In this document: in pieces, positions 18,622 to 28,407 of the stretch
How positions within the stretch are numbered: the stretch's first letter is position 1
How the letters are laid out: each line of letters opens with the position of its first letter
Assembly: GCA_014860745.1 (NCBI GenBank)
Contig: JACZJC010000021.1
Coordinates: 45,396-109,395, forward strand
Source of the DNA: Anaerolineales bacterium
GTDB lineage: Bacteria > Chloroflexota > Anaerolineae > Anaerolineales > Villigracilaceae
Direction: 5' to 3'
Length of the DNA stretch: 64,000 nt
Program-made: the position numbers and the translations under genes
Notes under the pieces: generated by a model
Seen by the model: the letters and a program-made list of their open reading frames with translations, nothing else
Told to the model about the DNA's origin: nothing
Database searches by the model: none

Positions 18622-19379
18622 TCCGCCCGCGTGTGATTCCCGCTTTGCTTTTGAAGGGGCAGGGTCTGGTCAAGACAGTCAAGTTCAAGGACCCCAAATA
18701 TCTCGGCGACCCTATCAATGTCGTCCGCATTTTCAACGACAAGGAAGTGGACGAGATCGTTTTGCTCGATATCACCGCCACTCCGCAGAACCGCGGCCCG
18801 CAGTTTGAGGTGCTGAAGGATATCGCCAGTGAAGTGTTCATTCCGCTGGCTTATGGCGGCGGGATTCGCTCCATGGAAGATGTGCGCACTCTGCTCGGCA
18901 TCGGCATCGAGAAGCTGATCATGAATACATCCGCAGTCGAGAATCCTTCCTTGATTCGTGATACGGCAGACCATGCAGGCAGTCAGGCTGTGGTGGTTTC
19001 GATGGATGTGAAAAAGAATTTCCTCGGCAAGTACGAAGTCTTCACCCGCTGCGGACAGAAAAAGACCGGGCTCGACCCTGTGAAGCATGCTATGGAAGTG
19101 GAAAAGATGGGCGCGGGTGAGATCCTGCTCAATTCGATCGATTGCGACGGCATGATGCAAGGCTACGATATTGAACTCGTCCGTAGTGTGGCAGATGCCG
19201 TCAAAGTTCCCGTGGTAGCCTGCGGCGGTGCGGGCAACCTTGCTCATGTTGCCGAAGTCATCCAGCAGGGACACGCCTCTGCCGCCGCAGCCGGAAGCAT
19301 GTTCGTCTTTCAAGGCCCTTTACGCGGTGTGTTGATCAGTTACCCTTCGCCGAAGGAATTGAAGGAATATATTTCGTAG
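18618..19379 (+). CDS. HisF-type (beta/alpha)8 barrel, ammonia-channel paralogue
   Basis: A 253-residue barrel of the HisA/HisF family. The phosphate-binding GGGIRS (80-85) and CGGAGN are present. The residue matching catalytic Asp11 of HisF is Leu11 (MIRPRVIPALLLK), while Asp130 is kept (VVSMDVKK). Loss of Asp11 argues against imidazole-glycerol-phosphate cyclisation and for a role only in passing ammonia to the sugar amidotransferase downstream, as proposed for the O-antigen HisF2/WbuZ paralogues. It overlaps the HisH-like gene by four bases. Confidence 0.87.
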   Translation: MIRPRVIPALLLKGQGLVKTVKFKDPKYLGDPINVVRIFNDKEVDEIVLLDITATPQNRGPQFEVLKDIASEVFIPLAYGGGIRSMEDVRTLLGIGIEKLIMNTSAVENPSLIRDTADHAGSQAVVVSMDVKKNFLGKYEVFTRCGQKKTGLDPVKHAMEVEKMGAGEILLNSIDCDGMMQGYDIELVRSVADAVKVPVVACGGAGNLAHVAEVIQQGHASAAAAGSMFVFQGPLRGVLISYPSPKELKEYIS

Positions 19380-19387
19380 GAGCATGA

Positions 19388-20512
19388 ATGACCGAGTACC
19401 GAATGTGCACCCGCTGTGTCATGGACACAAGCGACCCTGAGATTGTGTTCGACGAGAACGGTGTTTGCAATCACTGCCATACCTACGACCGCATGGTGCG
19501 TGAATATGTAGTCGACGGCGAAGAGGGACTGCGCCGGCTTGAACAAATCGCGGAAAAGATTCGCAGGGACGGGCGGGGCAAAAAATATAATTGTGTGATC
19601 GGCGTTAGCGGCGGAGTGGATAGCACCTACGTGGCGTCTCGTGTGGTTCAGCTTGGCCTGCGTCCGCTTGCCGTTCATCTTGATAATGGCTGGGATTCTG
19701 AACTGGCTGTAAAGAACATCGAGGAAACCCTCAAACGCCTCGGCATCGACCTATACACCGAGGTGTTGGATTGGGAGGAATTCAGGGATTTGCAGGTCTC
19801 ATTTTTAAAGGCTTCCACCCCCGATTCAGAGATTCCAACCGACCATGCCATTACCGCCATCCTAAGCAGCATGGCGGAGAAGATTGGCGTCAAATACATC
19901 ATCGTCGGTCACAACGTGCGCACCGAAACGCACCTGCCGCGTGCCTGGTCGCAGGGACATTTTGACTGGAAATACATTCGCGGGCTGCACAAAAGATTCG
20001 GCGCTCATCCGCTTAAAACCTTCCCTCACTTTAATTTTTTCACCTTTTATCGCCGCATGCTCATACAGAAGCGTGTCGAAATTCTGAACTACATCGGCTA
20101 CAACAAAAAGGAAGCCCTGCGCGTTTTGAAGGAGGAACTCGGCTGGCGTTATTATGGCGGCAAGCATTACGAATCCATCTACACCCGGTTTTATCAGGGT
20201 TATATTCTTCCCGAAAAATTCGGTTTCGACAAACGCCGCTCCCACCTTTCGAGCCTGGTCTGTTCCGGCGAGATGACCCGCGCACAAGCCTTGGAGGAAT
20301 TAATCATCCCCACCTACGCGCCTTCCATGCAGGAGGAAGACCGCGAATATGTGGTCAAGAAACTTGGGCTGACGGACTCCGAATTCAACGCCATCATGGC
20401 TGCCCCCAAAAAATCCTACTGGGATTATCCCTCCTATGGGATTTTCATGAAACATCCATTCGTGCAAAAAATGGTGCCTTTTGTAAAACGCGCCATGAAA
20501 TTATTCAGGTAA
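19388..20512 (+). CDS. N-acetyl sugar amidotransferase, WbpG/WbuX/PseA family
   Basis: 374 residues. The N-terminus carries two CxxC pairs, Cys7/Cys10 and Cys27/Cys30, likely a zinc knuckle. The PP-loop ATP pyrophosphatase motif SGGVDST is at 74-80. Proteins of this family adenylate an acetamido sugar and replace the oxygen with ammonia to give an acetamidino group. It is preceded by the cognate HisH- and HisF-like genes. Candidate products are an acetamidino nonulosonic acid or an amidino form of FucNAc/QuiNAc; sequence alone does not choose. Confidence 0.88.
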   Translation: MTEYRMCTRCVMDTSDPEIVFDENGVCNHCHTYDRMVREYVVDGEEGLRRLEQIAEKIRRDGRGKKYNCVIGVSGGVDSTYVASRVVQLGLRPLAVHLDNGWDSELAVKNIEETLKRLGIDLYTEVLDWEEFRDLQVSFLKASTPDSEIPTDHAITAILSSMAEKIGVKYIIVGHNVRTETHLPRAWSQGHFDWKYIRGLHKRFGAHPLKTFPHFNFFTFYRRMLIQKRVEILNYIGYNKKEALRVLKEELGWRYYGGKHYESIYTRFYQGYILPEKFGFDKRRSHLSSLVCSGEMTRAQALEELIIPTYAPSMQEEDREYVVKKLGLTDSEFNAIMAAPKKSYWDYPSYGIFMKHPFVQKMVPFVKRAMKLFR

Positions 20513-20518
20513 AACTTA

Positions 20519-21604
20519 ATGCGCATTGCCTATGTCACCATTCATGTCGCGCCGCAGATCATGCAGGGCGGTGCGGGAAAGAAAATAAAAAGCCAGATGC
20601 GCATCTGGCGCGAACACGGGCACGAAGTCGCTTTGTTCAGCCTTACCCCGGCGGAGATCCCGTTTCCGGAAGAGCATCAATTTATTTTTGAATCGCGGGG
20701 AGACCTCTTCCGTCGCGAGATCAACCGCGCTTCCACTTTGAAGCGCATGCTCGCCGTTATTCGGCAATTCAATCCCGAGCTCATCTACTTGCGCTACGGT
20801 TTGTATTCCTATCCGCTGCATCGCATTTTCAAGATCGCGCCTGTTGTTTTGGAAACGAACTCTGACGACGTTCAGGAATATCGTAAACGCGGTGCATTTT
20901 TCTACTGGATGAACCGCCTCACCCGCAAGCTGACGATTGCTCCTGCGAAAGGACTCATTGTCCCATCCCATGAATTGGTGAATATCCTGCTGCCGAACCA
21001 TGACAAACCCAATCGAGTCATCTCGAACGGCATCGACTTGAAGGATGTGGAGCCGCTTCCCCCCACCAAAAACGAAAAACCTGTCATCACGCTGGTCGGT
21101 TCGCCCGGCATGAATTGGCACGGCGTGGATAAATTGATCAAACTTGCGGAGGCATGTCCGGAAATCTTCGTGAATATCGTGGGATACAGCCAGAAGGATA
21201 TCGGCCAGCCTGTCCCGCAGAATGTTCGCTTGCACGGTTTCCTCGATAAGCAGGGAGTCCGGGAGGTGCTCATGAAAACCGATGTGGCCTGCGGCTCGCT
21301 TGCCCTGCATCGCAATAAAATGGAGGAAGCCTCTGTGTTGAAAATCCGTGAGGCGCTTGCCCACGGCATCCCCGTCATCATCGCCTATCGCGACACGGAT
21401 CTGAACGAATTATCACTGGATACTATTTTGCGGATACCCAACACAGAAAATAATGTCCTTGAAAATGCCGCGAAAATCCACGAATTCGCTCTCGGCATGA
21501 TTGGCAGGCGCGTGGATATAAAAACGGTTGCCCCCCTGCTCGATCAGGGACAAAAAGAATTGACCCGGCTGGCATTTTTTCAGAAAATCCTGGATGCAAA
21601 ATGA
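20519..21604 (+). CDS. Glycosyltransferase, GT4-like
   Basis: A 361-residue GT-B protein starting MRIAYVTIHVAPQIMQGGAGKKI, with SNGIDLKDVEP in the linker and VTLVGSPGMNWHGVDKLIKLA opening the C-terminal domain. The donor-site region KIREALAHGIPVIIAY is recognisable but shorter than in other GT4 members. It lies seven bases after the amidotransferase gene and before wecB. Confidence 0.75.
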   Translation: MRIAYVTIHVAPQIMQGGAGKKIKSQMRIWREHGHEVALFSLTPAEIPFPEEHQFIFESRGDLFRREINRASTLKRMLAVIRQFNPELIYLRYGLYSYPLHRIFKIAPVVLETNSDDVQEYRKRGAFFYWMNRLTRKLTIAPAKGLIVPSHELVNILLPNHDKPNRVISNGIDLKDVEPLPPTKNEKPVITLVGSPGMNWHGVDKLIKLAEACPEIFVNIVGYSQKDIGQPVPQNVRLHGFLDKQGVREVLMKTDVACGSLALHRNKMEEASVLKIREALAHGIPVIIAYRDTDLNELSLDTILRIPNTENNVLENAAKIHEFALGMIGRRVDIKTVAPLLDQGQKELTRLAFFQKILDAK

Positions 21605-21640
21605 TTCCGCATTCATTCCGCTCCCTGGATACCCGATAAT

Positions 21641-22705
21641 ATGAAAGTACTCACCGTCATTGGCGCCCGGCCTCAATTCATCAAAGCAGCGGCGGTTAGC
21701 CGGGTATTAAGGCGGGAAAACACCGAGATATTGCTGCATACCGGCCAGCATTACGATTACCAGATGTCCGAAGTGTTTTTCCGTGAGCTTGAAATCCCCC
21801 AGCCGGATTACAACCTGGAAGTCGGCTCAGCCGGACATTCCGCTCAAACTGGTGAAATGCTCATTCGCATGGAACCAATTTTCGAGAAGGAAAGACCGGA
21901 TTACGTTCTGGTCTATGGAGATACAAATTCAACGTTGGCCGGGGCATTGGCTGCTTCGAAACTTTCCATCCCTGTGGCGCATGTGGAAGCCGGCCTGAGG
22001 AGTTTCAACCGCGCCATGCCGGAGGAGATAAACCGCGTTGTCACCGATCATGTCTCACAATTTTTGTTTTGCCCGTCTCAATTGGCGGTGGATAACCTCA
22101 GGCTTGAAGGAATTACAAGCGGCGTTCATCTGGTCGGCGATGTGATGTACGATGCCGTTCTCCGCCATACCGAGGCGGCAGAGAAGAAATCAAATATTCT
22201 GCGTTCGTTGAATTTGACTCGCGGAAAATACCTGCTTGCCACTTTGCACCGGCAGGGAAATGTGGAAAACCCAAAACATCTGTTGAACTTTCTGGAAGCC
22301 TTATCCCTCACCAAGGAAGTCGTGGTCTTTCCTGCCCATCCGCGAACTCTTAAGGCCATCAAATCGGCGGGAATCTCGTTGGGCGGGAATATTATGCTCA
22401 TCGAACCTGTTGGCTATCTCGACATGCTTTGGCTGGAGAAGAACGCCCGTATGATCCTGACCGACTCGGGTGGGATGCAAAAGGAAGCCTATTGGGCGGG
22501 CGTTCCATGCGTCACATTACGCGAGGAAACGGAGTGGGTCGAAACGGTGCAAAGCGGTTGGAATGTCATTGCAGGTATGGACCAGGCAAGGATCATGGCA
22601 GCTGTGAAAGGATTTCCGCCTCCATCTTCGCATCCTTCGCTTTTTGGCGCCGGGGACGCCAGCCTGAAAATAGTCCGCCACTTGATGAATGAAAAAAGAA
22701 AATGA
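21641..22705 (+). CDS. wecB: UDP-GlcNAc 2-epimerase
   Basis: A 354-residue GT-B-fold epimerase. VIGARPQFIKAAAV (6-19), HTGQHYD, YGDTNST (92-98) and HVEAGLRS with PEEINR are the WecB/NeuC family signatures. Non-hydrolysing WecB gives UDP-ManNAc; hydrolysing relatives (NeuC, LegG) feed nonulosonic acid synthesis. With a NeuB-type synthase in the window either role is possible. The downstream transferase begins inside its stop region (22702). Confidence 0.87.
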   Translation: MKVLTVIGARPQFIKAAAVSRVLRRENTEILLHTGQHYDYQMSEVFFRELEIPQPDYNLEVGSAGHSAQTGEMLIRMEPIFEKERPDYVLVYGDTNSTLAGALAASKLSIPVAHVEAGLRSFNRAMPEEINRVVTDHVSQFLFCPSQLAVDNLRLEGITSGVHLVGDVMYDAVLRHTEAAEKKSNILRSLNLTRGKYLLATLHRQGNVENPKHLLNFLEALSLTKEVVVFPAHPRTLKAIKSAGISLGGNIMLIEPVGYLDMLWLEKNARMILTDSGGMQKEAYWAGVPCVTLREETEWVETVQSGWNVIAGMDQARIMAAVKGFPPPSSHPSLFGAGDASLKIVRHLMNEKRK

Positions 22706-23871
22706 TGAATTCTTCGAAGCCTAAATCAAAGGACAGCCTTTCCATTCTCTTGCTCGGTTCCCAAATGACCATCGGAGGAGCCCAGCGGGTCTTACTGGAC
22801 CAGGCGCAGTGGTTTCACGACCATGGACACAAGGTTACAGCGGCATTTTTTTACGACAAGGATGGTTTGTATAATTCGTGGAGGGAGTCTCATGATTTTC
22901 CCATTTTCAACCTGGAGGCATATGATCCTAAAATAAATGGATTCAAACAAGCGATGCCGCTGCTACTTTCAGGCCTGGGGAGATTGTGGCGGATCATGCG
23001 CTTGGCAAGATTTGACGTAATAATTACCTATACCCATGATAGCAATATGCTTGGCTTGCCTGTCGCATGGACGGCGGGTATCCCCGTTCGCATTGGGACT
23101 CATTTGGGGGCGATCCGGGGAATGCCGCGCTGGCGCGAGAAGATCCATTCCATGTTGATCAACATCGGCTTTGCCCAGGTTTTAGTTGCAGCATCTAAAG
23201 GGACCCACCAAAAATCACTCCTTGAGGGAGTCTCCCCAGAGCGGATTCATGTCATTCCAAATGGGATTCAACCTTTTCAGATCGACCCTGATCAGAGAAG
23301 AAAAGTTCGTCTTGCATTGGGTTTGCGCGAAGAGGATGTCTTTCTGCTTTCGGTTGGAAGGCTTGTCTACGAGAAGGGCCATGAGTATCTTCTTCAAGCC
23401 ATGGTGGAAGTAATTCAGAAATCCCCCAATGCAAAGGCGGGAATTTGCGGAAGCGGTCCATTGCAGGATTTTTTGGCATCCCTGATCGATCGGAATAACC
23501 TGGGCGGTCACGTGAAATTGCTTGGCAAGTGGGACGAAATTCCAAGCCTTTTGGCTGCCGCAGATATTTTTGTATTGCCTTCCCGCTGGGAAGGGCTGCC
23601 CATGGCATTATTGGAGGGCATGATGGCAAGCCTTCCCGTGATTGCCACCCGGGTGGAAGGGGTTGAGGAAGTGATTGTGGATGGTCAGCAGGGACTGCTG
23701 GTGCCGCTTGAAGATCCGAATGCCCTCGCGCAAGCTATATTACAATTATTAAATGACCCTGAAAGACGCGCCTTGATGGGTTCCGCGGCGCGCAACCGCG
23801 TCTTTGAAGGCTATACTACAGAACGCATGTGTGAACAATATCTGGCGGTAATCCTAAAATATCTTCGATAG
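22702..23871 (+). CDS. Glycosyltransferase, GT4 family
   Basis: A 389-residue transferase with IGGAQRVLLDQAQWF at the acceptor side, IPNGIQPF, LLSVGRLVYEKGHEYLLQA, and SRWEGLPMALLEGMMASLPVIATRVEGVEEVIVDGQQGLLV. This is the textbook GT4 donor-binding series (WbnH/PimB-like). It overlaps wecB by four bases. Confidence 0.9.
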   Translation: MMNSSKPKSKDSLSILLLGSQMTIGGAQRVLLDQAQWFHDHGHKVTAAFFYDKDGLYNSWRESHDFPIFNLEAYDPKINGFKQAMPLLLSGLGRLWRIMRLARFDVIITYTHDSNMLGLPVAWTAGIPVRIGTHLGAIRGMPRWREKIHSMLINIGFAQVLVAASKGTHQKSLLEGVSPERIHVIPNGIQPFQIDPDQRRKVRLALGLREEDVFLLSVGRLVYEKGHEYLLQAMVEVIQKSPNAKAGICGSGPLQDFLASLIDRNNLGGHVKLLGKWDEIPSLLAAADIFVLPSRWEGLPMALLEGMMASLPVIATRVEGVEEVIVDGQQGLLVPLEDPNALAQAILQLLNDPERRALMGSAARNRVFEGYTTERMCEQYLAVILKYLR

Positions 23872-23881
23872 TCGAGAGTAG

Positions 23882-25984
23882 ATGACGAATTATCCCTTCC
23901 TTAAGTACCTTCAATATATTTTTCTACCCGCCATTCTGGCGGGGATATTGTATGGTGCGGGTTCTGAATTTCATAATATCGCCTGGGGCACGGGATCCTG
24001 GCTGGGGGGATATTCTTCCCGCTGGTTCCTTCTATTTTCTATTTTTATATTCCTCTGCCTTTCCCTTTTCATAAGTTCAATTTTTTTTACCTGGCAGCCT
24101 GAAAGGTTTGCGAATTTTTCGCCCCGTTTGGTTTTTATTCGAAATCAGTTGAAATCCATGCGCTGGCTGATCGCCATTCTGGTGATTGGTTTTCCCGTAT
24201 GGTTTTTACAGTATTCAATGTGGGGCATTGTATTTCAAGGCCCTTTCATCCGCGCGTTGATTTGGATCGCCGTTGTTTTGGTTTTCGCGATTCTTGCCTC
24301 CCAGGGTGATACCCTCCTGGGCTGGGAGGAAATACTGGGCGGGTTCATCCTGACAGCCAGCGCCTTTTCGATCGCGGTTTCCTTGCAGAGTGTTTCAGAT
24401 TATCCCTTTTCACTTGGCTGGTCTGAAGGGAATCGGTTGTGGGATTATTCCACACTCTTCGGAAAACACTTATACGATTATCCGCCTGACGACAATATTT
24501 ATGTCCTCCTCGACAGCGGCAGGCTGTTGATCGGCGGGCTTCCCTTTCTCTTGCCGGGGCTGACGATTCAAATGGCGAGGCTTTGGGTTGGGCTGATCCT
24601 GGTCATCCCGTATTTCCTGATCGGGATCGCCGCGTTTCGAACGCGCAACGGAACCAATCGGCTTTGGCCCTTCATGATTCTTTGGCTCTTCCTTTTCCTA
24701 AAACAGGGTCCGATCCATTCCCCCCTGGTGATAGCTGCGGCATTAACTATTTTGGTGTGGGGCAGAAGCCTGTGGATTTCGATTCCTATAATTATCTATG
24801 CGGGATATTTCGCTCAGATGAGTCGCTTCACCTGGCTGTTTGCCCCTGGCTTATGGATCGGGATGCTGGAGCTGGCAGGCGTCTCACTCTTAAACGGGAA
24901 GCTGGGTCGGACCCACTGGGTTCGGGCAATCGCCCTGGGCGCTTCCGGCGTCTTTGGCGGATACTTGCTTCCAAAACTTTTACCCCTCCTCAACCGCCCC
25001 GCCATGGATGTGGCAGGCATCGGCGAGCAGATTGCAAGCAGCGGATTGAATCCAGAATTCGTTACAAATGCCGTCTCCGACCAGCCGCTTCTTTGGTATC
25101 GCCTGCTTCCCAATTCCACATACGGCACGGGGATTTTGCTTGGCTTGGCCATTGCGGTCTTGCCGGTCATCATCCTGCTTGTCTGGCTTTCTGCGGCAAA
25201 GAAATGGCCGCTCAATATCTGGCAAAAGCTTGCCATCGTCACACCCTTGCTGGCATTCCTTGTTGTTGGTTTGATCGCAAGCACCAAGATCGGCGGCGGC
25301 GGCGACCTGCACAACCTGGACATGTTTTTGATCGGCCTTGCCTTCACCGCCGTTATTGCCTGGTATCACGGCGGCAGGGAAGTTATTTTGAACCCGAATC
25401 AACTTCCAGTTTGGATGAAGATCGTCGTCATCGCAGCCCTGGTCCTGCCGGCTGTGATCCCGTGGCGGCAGATGCGTTCCCATCAGTTTGGGGAAGAGGC
25501 GTCCACGCTTATGGTGTTGACAGATGCGCCGGATGAAAAATCCCTCGATTTGCTGCCTTCCGATGAAAAAGTGGAGCATGCCCTCGTAAAGATCCGTGAT
25601 GCGGTGGCGGTTGCGAAGGAAAATGGCGAAGTGCTTTTCCTGGATCAGCGTCAATTGCTGACATTCGGATATGTGACGGACGTTCCCCTTGTTTCGGAAT
25701 ATGAAAAAAAAGTGCTGATGAACGAAGCCTTGAGCGCAAACGCCGAATACTTCCAGCCGTTTTATAAAGACCTTGCCGCGCATAGGTTCTCGCTGATCAT
25801 TAGCGAGAGGCTGTTTACACCCATCAAGGATAGTTCGTTTGAATTCGGCGAAGAGAATAATGCCTGGGTTACCTGGGTTGCCAACCCATTGCTTTGCTAC
25901 TATCAGGAGGAAAGCACGCTGAAGGATGTCGGCGTGCAATTGTTCGTGCCAAGGGAAACCCCGGCGGATTGCCAGCTGCCCTAG
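23882..25984 (+). CDS. Polytopic membrane protein, GT-C-like, unknown function
   Basis: 700 residues. Roughly the first 530 are a series of hydrophobic segments, for example the N-terminal IFLPAILAGILYGAG and later ILLGLAIAVLPVIILLVWL. A soluble C-terminal tail of about 170 residues follows. A loop with GWSEGNRLWDYSTLFG lies after about 190 residues and recalls the acidic first-loop region of GT-C enzymes, but no catalytic motif is clear. It sits between a GT4 transferase and a PMT-like protein, so lipid-linked sugar transfer is a reasonable guess only. Confidence 0.6.
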   Translation: MTNYPFLKYLQYIFLPAILAGILYGAGSEFHNIAWGTGSWLGGYSSRWFLLFSIFIFLCLSLFISSIFFTWQPERFANFSPRLVFIRNQLKSMRWLIAILVIGFPVWFLQYSMWGIVFQGPFIRALIWIAVVLVFAILASQGDTLLGWEEILGGFILTASAFSIAVSLQSVSDYPFSLGWSEGNRLWDYSTLFGKHLYDYPPDDNIYVLLDSGRLLIGGLPFLLPGLTIQMARLWVGLILVIPYFLIGIAAFRTRNGTNRLWPFMILWLFLFLKQGPIHSPLVIAAALTILVWGRSLWISIPIIIYAGYFAQMSRFTWLFAPGLWIGMLELAGVSLLNGKLGRTHWVRAIALGASGVFGGYLLPKLLPLLNRPAMDVAGIGEQIASSGLNPEFVTNAVSDQPLLWYRLLPNSTYGTGILLGLAIAVLPVIILLVWLSAAKKWPLNIWQKLAIVTPLLAFLVVGLIASTKIGGGGDLHNLDMFLIGLAFTAVIAWYHGGREVILNPNQLPVWMKIVVIAALVLPAVIPWRQMRSHQFGEEASTLMVLTDAPDEKSLDLLPSDEKVEHALVKIRDAVAVAKENGEVLFLDQRQLLTFGYVTDVPLVSEYEKKVLMNEALSANAEYFQPFYKDLAAHRFSLIISERLFTPIKDSSFEFGEENNAWVTWVANPLLCYYQEESTLKDVGVQLFVPRETPADCQLP

Positions 25985-26005
25985 TCTCCAAGAGGAGAAA
26001 TTGAT

Positions 26006-27652
26006 TTGCGACAGAAATTGGAAAACACCATCACGAAAAAAGAATGGCTTTTGCCCTTATTCATATTCCTGTTCTTCCTTTTGGCTTCCCTGCCGGGGAT
26101 ACGTTGGGGAGCCCCGGCCTTGTGGAATCCGGATGAAATGATCTGGCGGGTCGATATGGCTTTGCAGGGGCACATGCAATTCGATGTAACCGAACCCGAT
26201 TTCAATTACCCGTCCCTGCCGAAATATGTAATGTACGCCATCGGCTGGGTGACCTACGGATTGGGGAAATCGAGTTTCGCCTTGATTGTCGCGGCGCGCG
26301 TATTTTCGGCTGTTCTGGGCGCGCTGGCTGGGATTCTGGTTTATTACCTTGCGCGCCTGATCGGCGCAGACAAACGCATCTCCCTTTTTGCAGGGCTGCT
26401 TTATGTCGTCAGTGGTGTGGCGGCCTCGAACGGACGTTTCGCGCACAATGATCTTTATTTACAATTCTTTACCATCCTCTCTGTTTATTTCGTCATCAAA
26501 TACCGGTATACAAGGCTCGCAAAGTGGTTGTATGCCTCCTTCTTTTCGGTGGGGTTGGCAGCCTCGAGCAAATACACCGGGGGAAGTCTGATCATCCTGC
26601 CCGTCGTGATATTTGTGATTGTAAACTGGACGGAGGTTCGTCGTAGATGGCTGCCCATGATTGGGAGCCTTGTCCTGGGTGGTCTGGTATCTTTTTTTGG
26701 ATATGGGCTTGGCACGCCAAAAGCCCTGGCTGAACCTGTGAATTATTTTTCGAAGGTTCTGCCTGCTCTGCAAAATTTAACTTTATATGGGTTCAATTCC
26801 GGTTCACCGATCGGCTTGTTCGGCCAATGGACGGTGTTCGAAAACGCAGTGGGGACGTTCGTATATTACCTCTTCATCTTCACCTTCCTTTGGTATGCAG
26901 TGCGTCTTGCCCTATGGAAATTTGGCAAAGCCACCATGGACCCCCGCCAGGCGCAGGCAGTGGGTATTTTTATACTCACCCTGGTCATCTTCGACCTGCC
27001 CTTCATGATCTCCATCAACTACATCGAGCGGTACTTTATTCCGTTCGTACCCTTTCTGGCTGTGATGAGCGCTCTTCTGGTGGATGAAGTTCTGCGCTTC
27101 GCCTCGCGCCGAAAATTGACCTTTATTCCCCCGGCAGTTGCCACACTTGTGGTGATTGGACTTGCGTATTCCGTGCTGCGGCTTGTGAGCATATCCCTCC
27201 TTTTCATGAACGATGCGCGCATACCGGCAACAGACTATATTGCGGAGATCCGCGGTTACCAGACCAGTATCGAATATACGTTATACCCGCCCCTGATCGA
27301 GAAAAAACGCTTCGAGCGCGCCCATAACTATCCGATCTATTTTATTGAATGGGAGGGGGATGAAGTGCCGACAGGCGGACGCTTTGAATATAACCAGGGC
27401 GAACAGGGCCTGCTCAAACGCGACACGGATTATTTCGTGGTCGACAGTTATACCTATGACCGGTTCTATACCGATACCATTTGTGCCACCACCCCTGTGG
27501 AATGTGACTTTTTCAAACGGCTGCTGGCCGGCGAGGTGGAAAACTTCCGTCTCGTTCAGGCGTTCAAGTATGAACTGCCGCCCTGCCTGCCGCAGGTTTC
27601 TCTTTCAGCAGTCAACCCCGAAGTGCGAATCTATGAGCGGGTACGCAAGTAG
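26006..27652 (+). CDS. PMT/ArnT-like membrane glycosyltransferase (GT39-type)
   Basis: A 548-residue membrane protein. A TTG start at 26006 is chosen because AGAGGAG (25991-25997) lies just upstream and because the first membrane segment (WLLPLFIFLFFLLASLP) begins within 15 residues; no ATG precedes it in frame. The first periplasmic loop has WNPDEMIWRVDMAL, with the acidic pair typical of PMT-2 family enzymes that use polyprenyl-phosphate sugars. About ten hydrophobic segments are followed by an extracytoplasmic tail. It ends the run that begins at 8085. Confidence 0.75.
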   Translation: MRQKLENTITKKEWLLPLFIFLFFLLASLPGIRWGAPALWNPDEMIWRVDMALQGHMQFDVTEPDFNYPSLPKYVMYAIGWVTYGLGKSSFALIVAARVFSAVLGALAGILVYYLARLIGADKRISLFAGLLYVVSGVAASNGRFAHNDLYLQFFTILSVYFVIKYRYTRLAKWLYASFFSVGLAASSKYTGGSLIILPVVIFVIVNWTEVRRRWLPMIGSLVLGGLVSFFGYGLGTPKALAEPVNYFSKVLPALQNLTLYGFNSGSPIGLFGQWTVFENAVGTFVYYLFIFTFLWYAVRLALWKFGKATMDPRQAQAVGIFILTLVIFDLPFMISINYIERYFIPFVPFLAVMSALLVDEVLRFASRRKLTFIPPAVATLVVIGLAYSVLRLVSISLLFMNDARIPATDYIAEIRGYQTSIEYTLYPPLIEKKRFERAHNYPIYFIEWEGDEVPTGGRFEYNQGEQGLLKRDTDYFVVDSYTYDRFYTDTICATTPVECDFFKRLLAGEVENFRLVQAFKYELPPCLPQVSLSAVNPEVRIYERVRK

Positions 27653-27659
27653 CCCGCTC
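27635..27659. terminator. Possible bidirectional hairpin between convergent genes
   Basis: GAGCGGG (27635-27641) pairs with CCCGCTC (27653-27659), overlapping the stop of the plus-strand gene and lying just before the stop of the minus-strand methyltransferase. No clear T-run follows, so termination is tentative. Confidence 0.4.
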
Positions 27660-27663
27660 GTAG

Positions 27664-28404
27664 TTATAACTTCTCGAGGACAACCATCAAGCGGGTTGCA
27701 AACAATTTTGGGAAGAGCTGCAGGAACTTTTCCAGGGATTTGATTAAAGAATATGCAGCGGCGGGATAGAGTTGGGGACCCGAATATCCGCCCGAGGCGG
27801 CATATGCCAATGCCGCAATCTGTCTGATTTCCACGATCTTCCATTGACTTAATTTATCCGAATACATTGACCTGGTGAATATACCCGTGGCGTTTCCCTG
27901 GGCGGCATAATAATCCACATGGTTCGGTGACCAGCCTTCCGGCGCAAACCAGGTGATGTTGTGCGGGCTGCCGACCGGCTCGATATGCATCCATTCGTAA
28001 ATCAGTCTTCCCAATAATCCAAGCCCCGGTTCCATGAGGATGACCCGCCCGCCCGGAGTCAGGACGCGAAGGAATTCCTCCAGGGCGGTTCCGGGGTAGC
28101 GGAGATGATGGAAGACATCCACCATCAACAAATTGGAGACGGTGTCATCTTCAAAAGAAAGGCGATAGGCATTTTCAACCAGGTCGAGCCATGGGAAGTG
28201 GAACAAGTCTGTGCGCAGGCAATCGGGCATGACTTCGCTGATGCTGCCCATGCCGGAACCAAGCTCCACAGTTTTGCCCGGCGCGCCGCTTCGATATGCC
28301 TGCATGGTTCGATAGAGATCGGTATAAACCGTTCGAAGCAGGGGTTTGCGATGCCAGAGTTCCTGGTTTTTGTCGATCAGGTCTTTGTGTTGTTCGATCC
28401 CCAT
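27664..28404 (-). CDS. SAM-dependent methyltransferase
   Basis: 246 residues. Motif I is VELGSGMGSISE, then DVFHHLRYPGTALEEFLRVLTPGGRVILMEP, the standard Methyltransf_11 pattern with the proline-glycine-glycine turn. It lies three bases after the stop of the next minus-strand methyltransferase gene, so the pair is co-transcribed. Target unknown; the setting suggests a glycan or lipid carrier. Confidence 0.8.
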   Translation of the reverse strand: MGIEQHKDLIDKNQELWHRKPLLRTVYTDLYRTMQAYRSGAPGKTVELGSGMGSISEVMPDCLRTDLFHFPWLDLVENAYRLSFEDDTVSNLLMVDVFHHLRYPGTALEEFLRVLTPGGRVILMEPGLGLLGRLIYEWMHIEPVGSPHNITWFAPEGWSPNHVDYYAAQGNATGIFTRSMYSDKLSQWKIVEIRQIAALAYAASGGYSGPQLYPAAAYSLIKSLEKFLQLFPKLFATRLMVVLEKL

Positions 28405-28407
28405 CCG

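Noticed and set aside
18618..19379. Histidine biosynthesis HisF
   Set aside because: Asp11 is replaced by Leu, no other his genes adjoin except the paired HisH-like gene, and a WbpG-type gene follows; a glycan amidination role fits better.
24583..25536. 317-codon plus-strand frame inside the 23882 membrane protein gene
   Set aside because: Alternative frame of a convincing polytopic membrane protein; its translation is rich in Arg, Pro and Cys with no hydrophobic segments.
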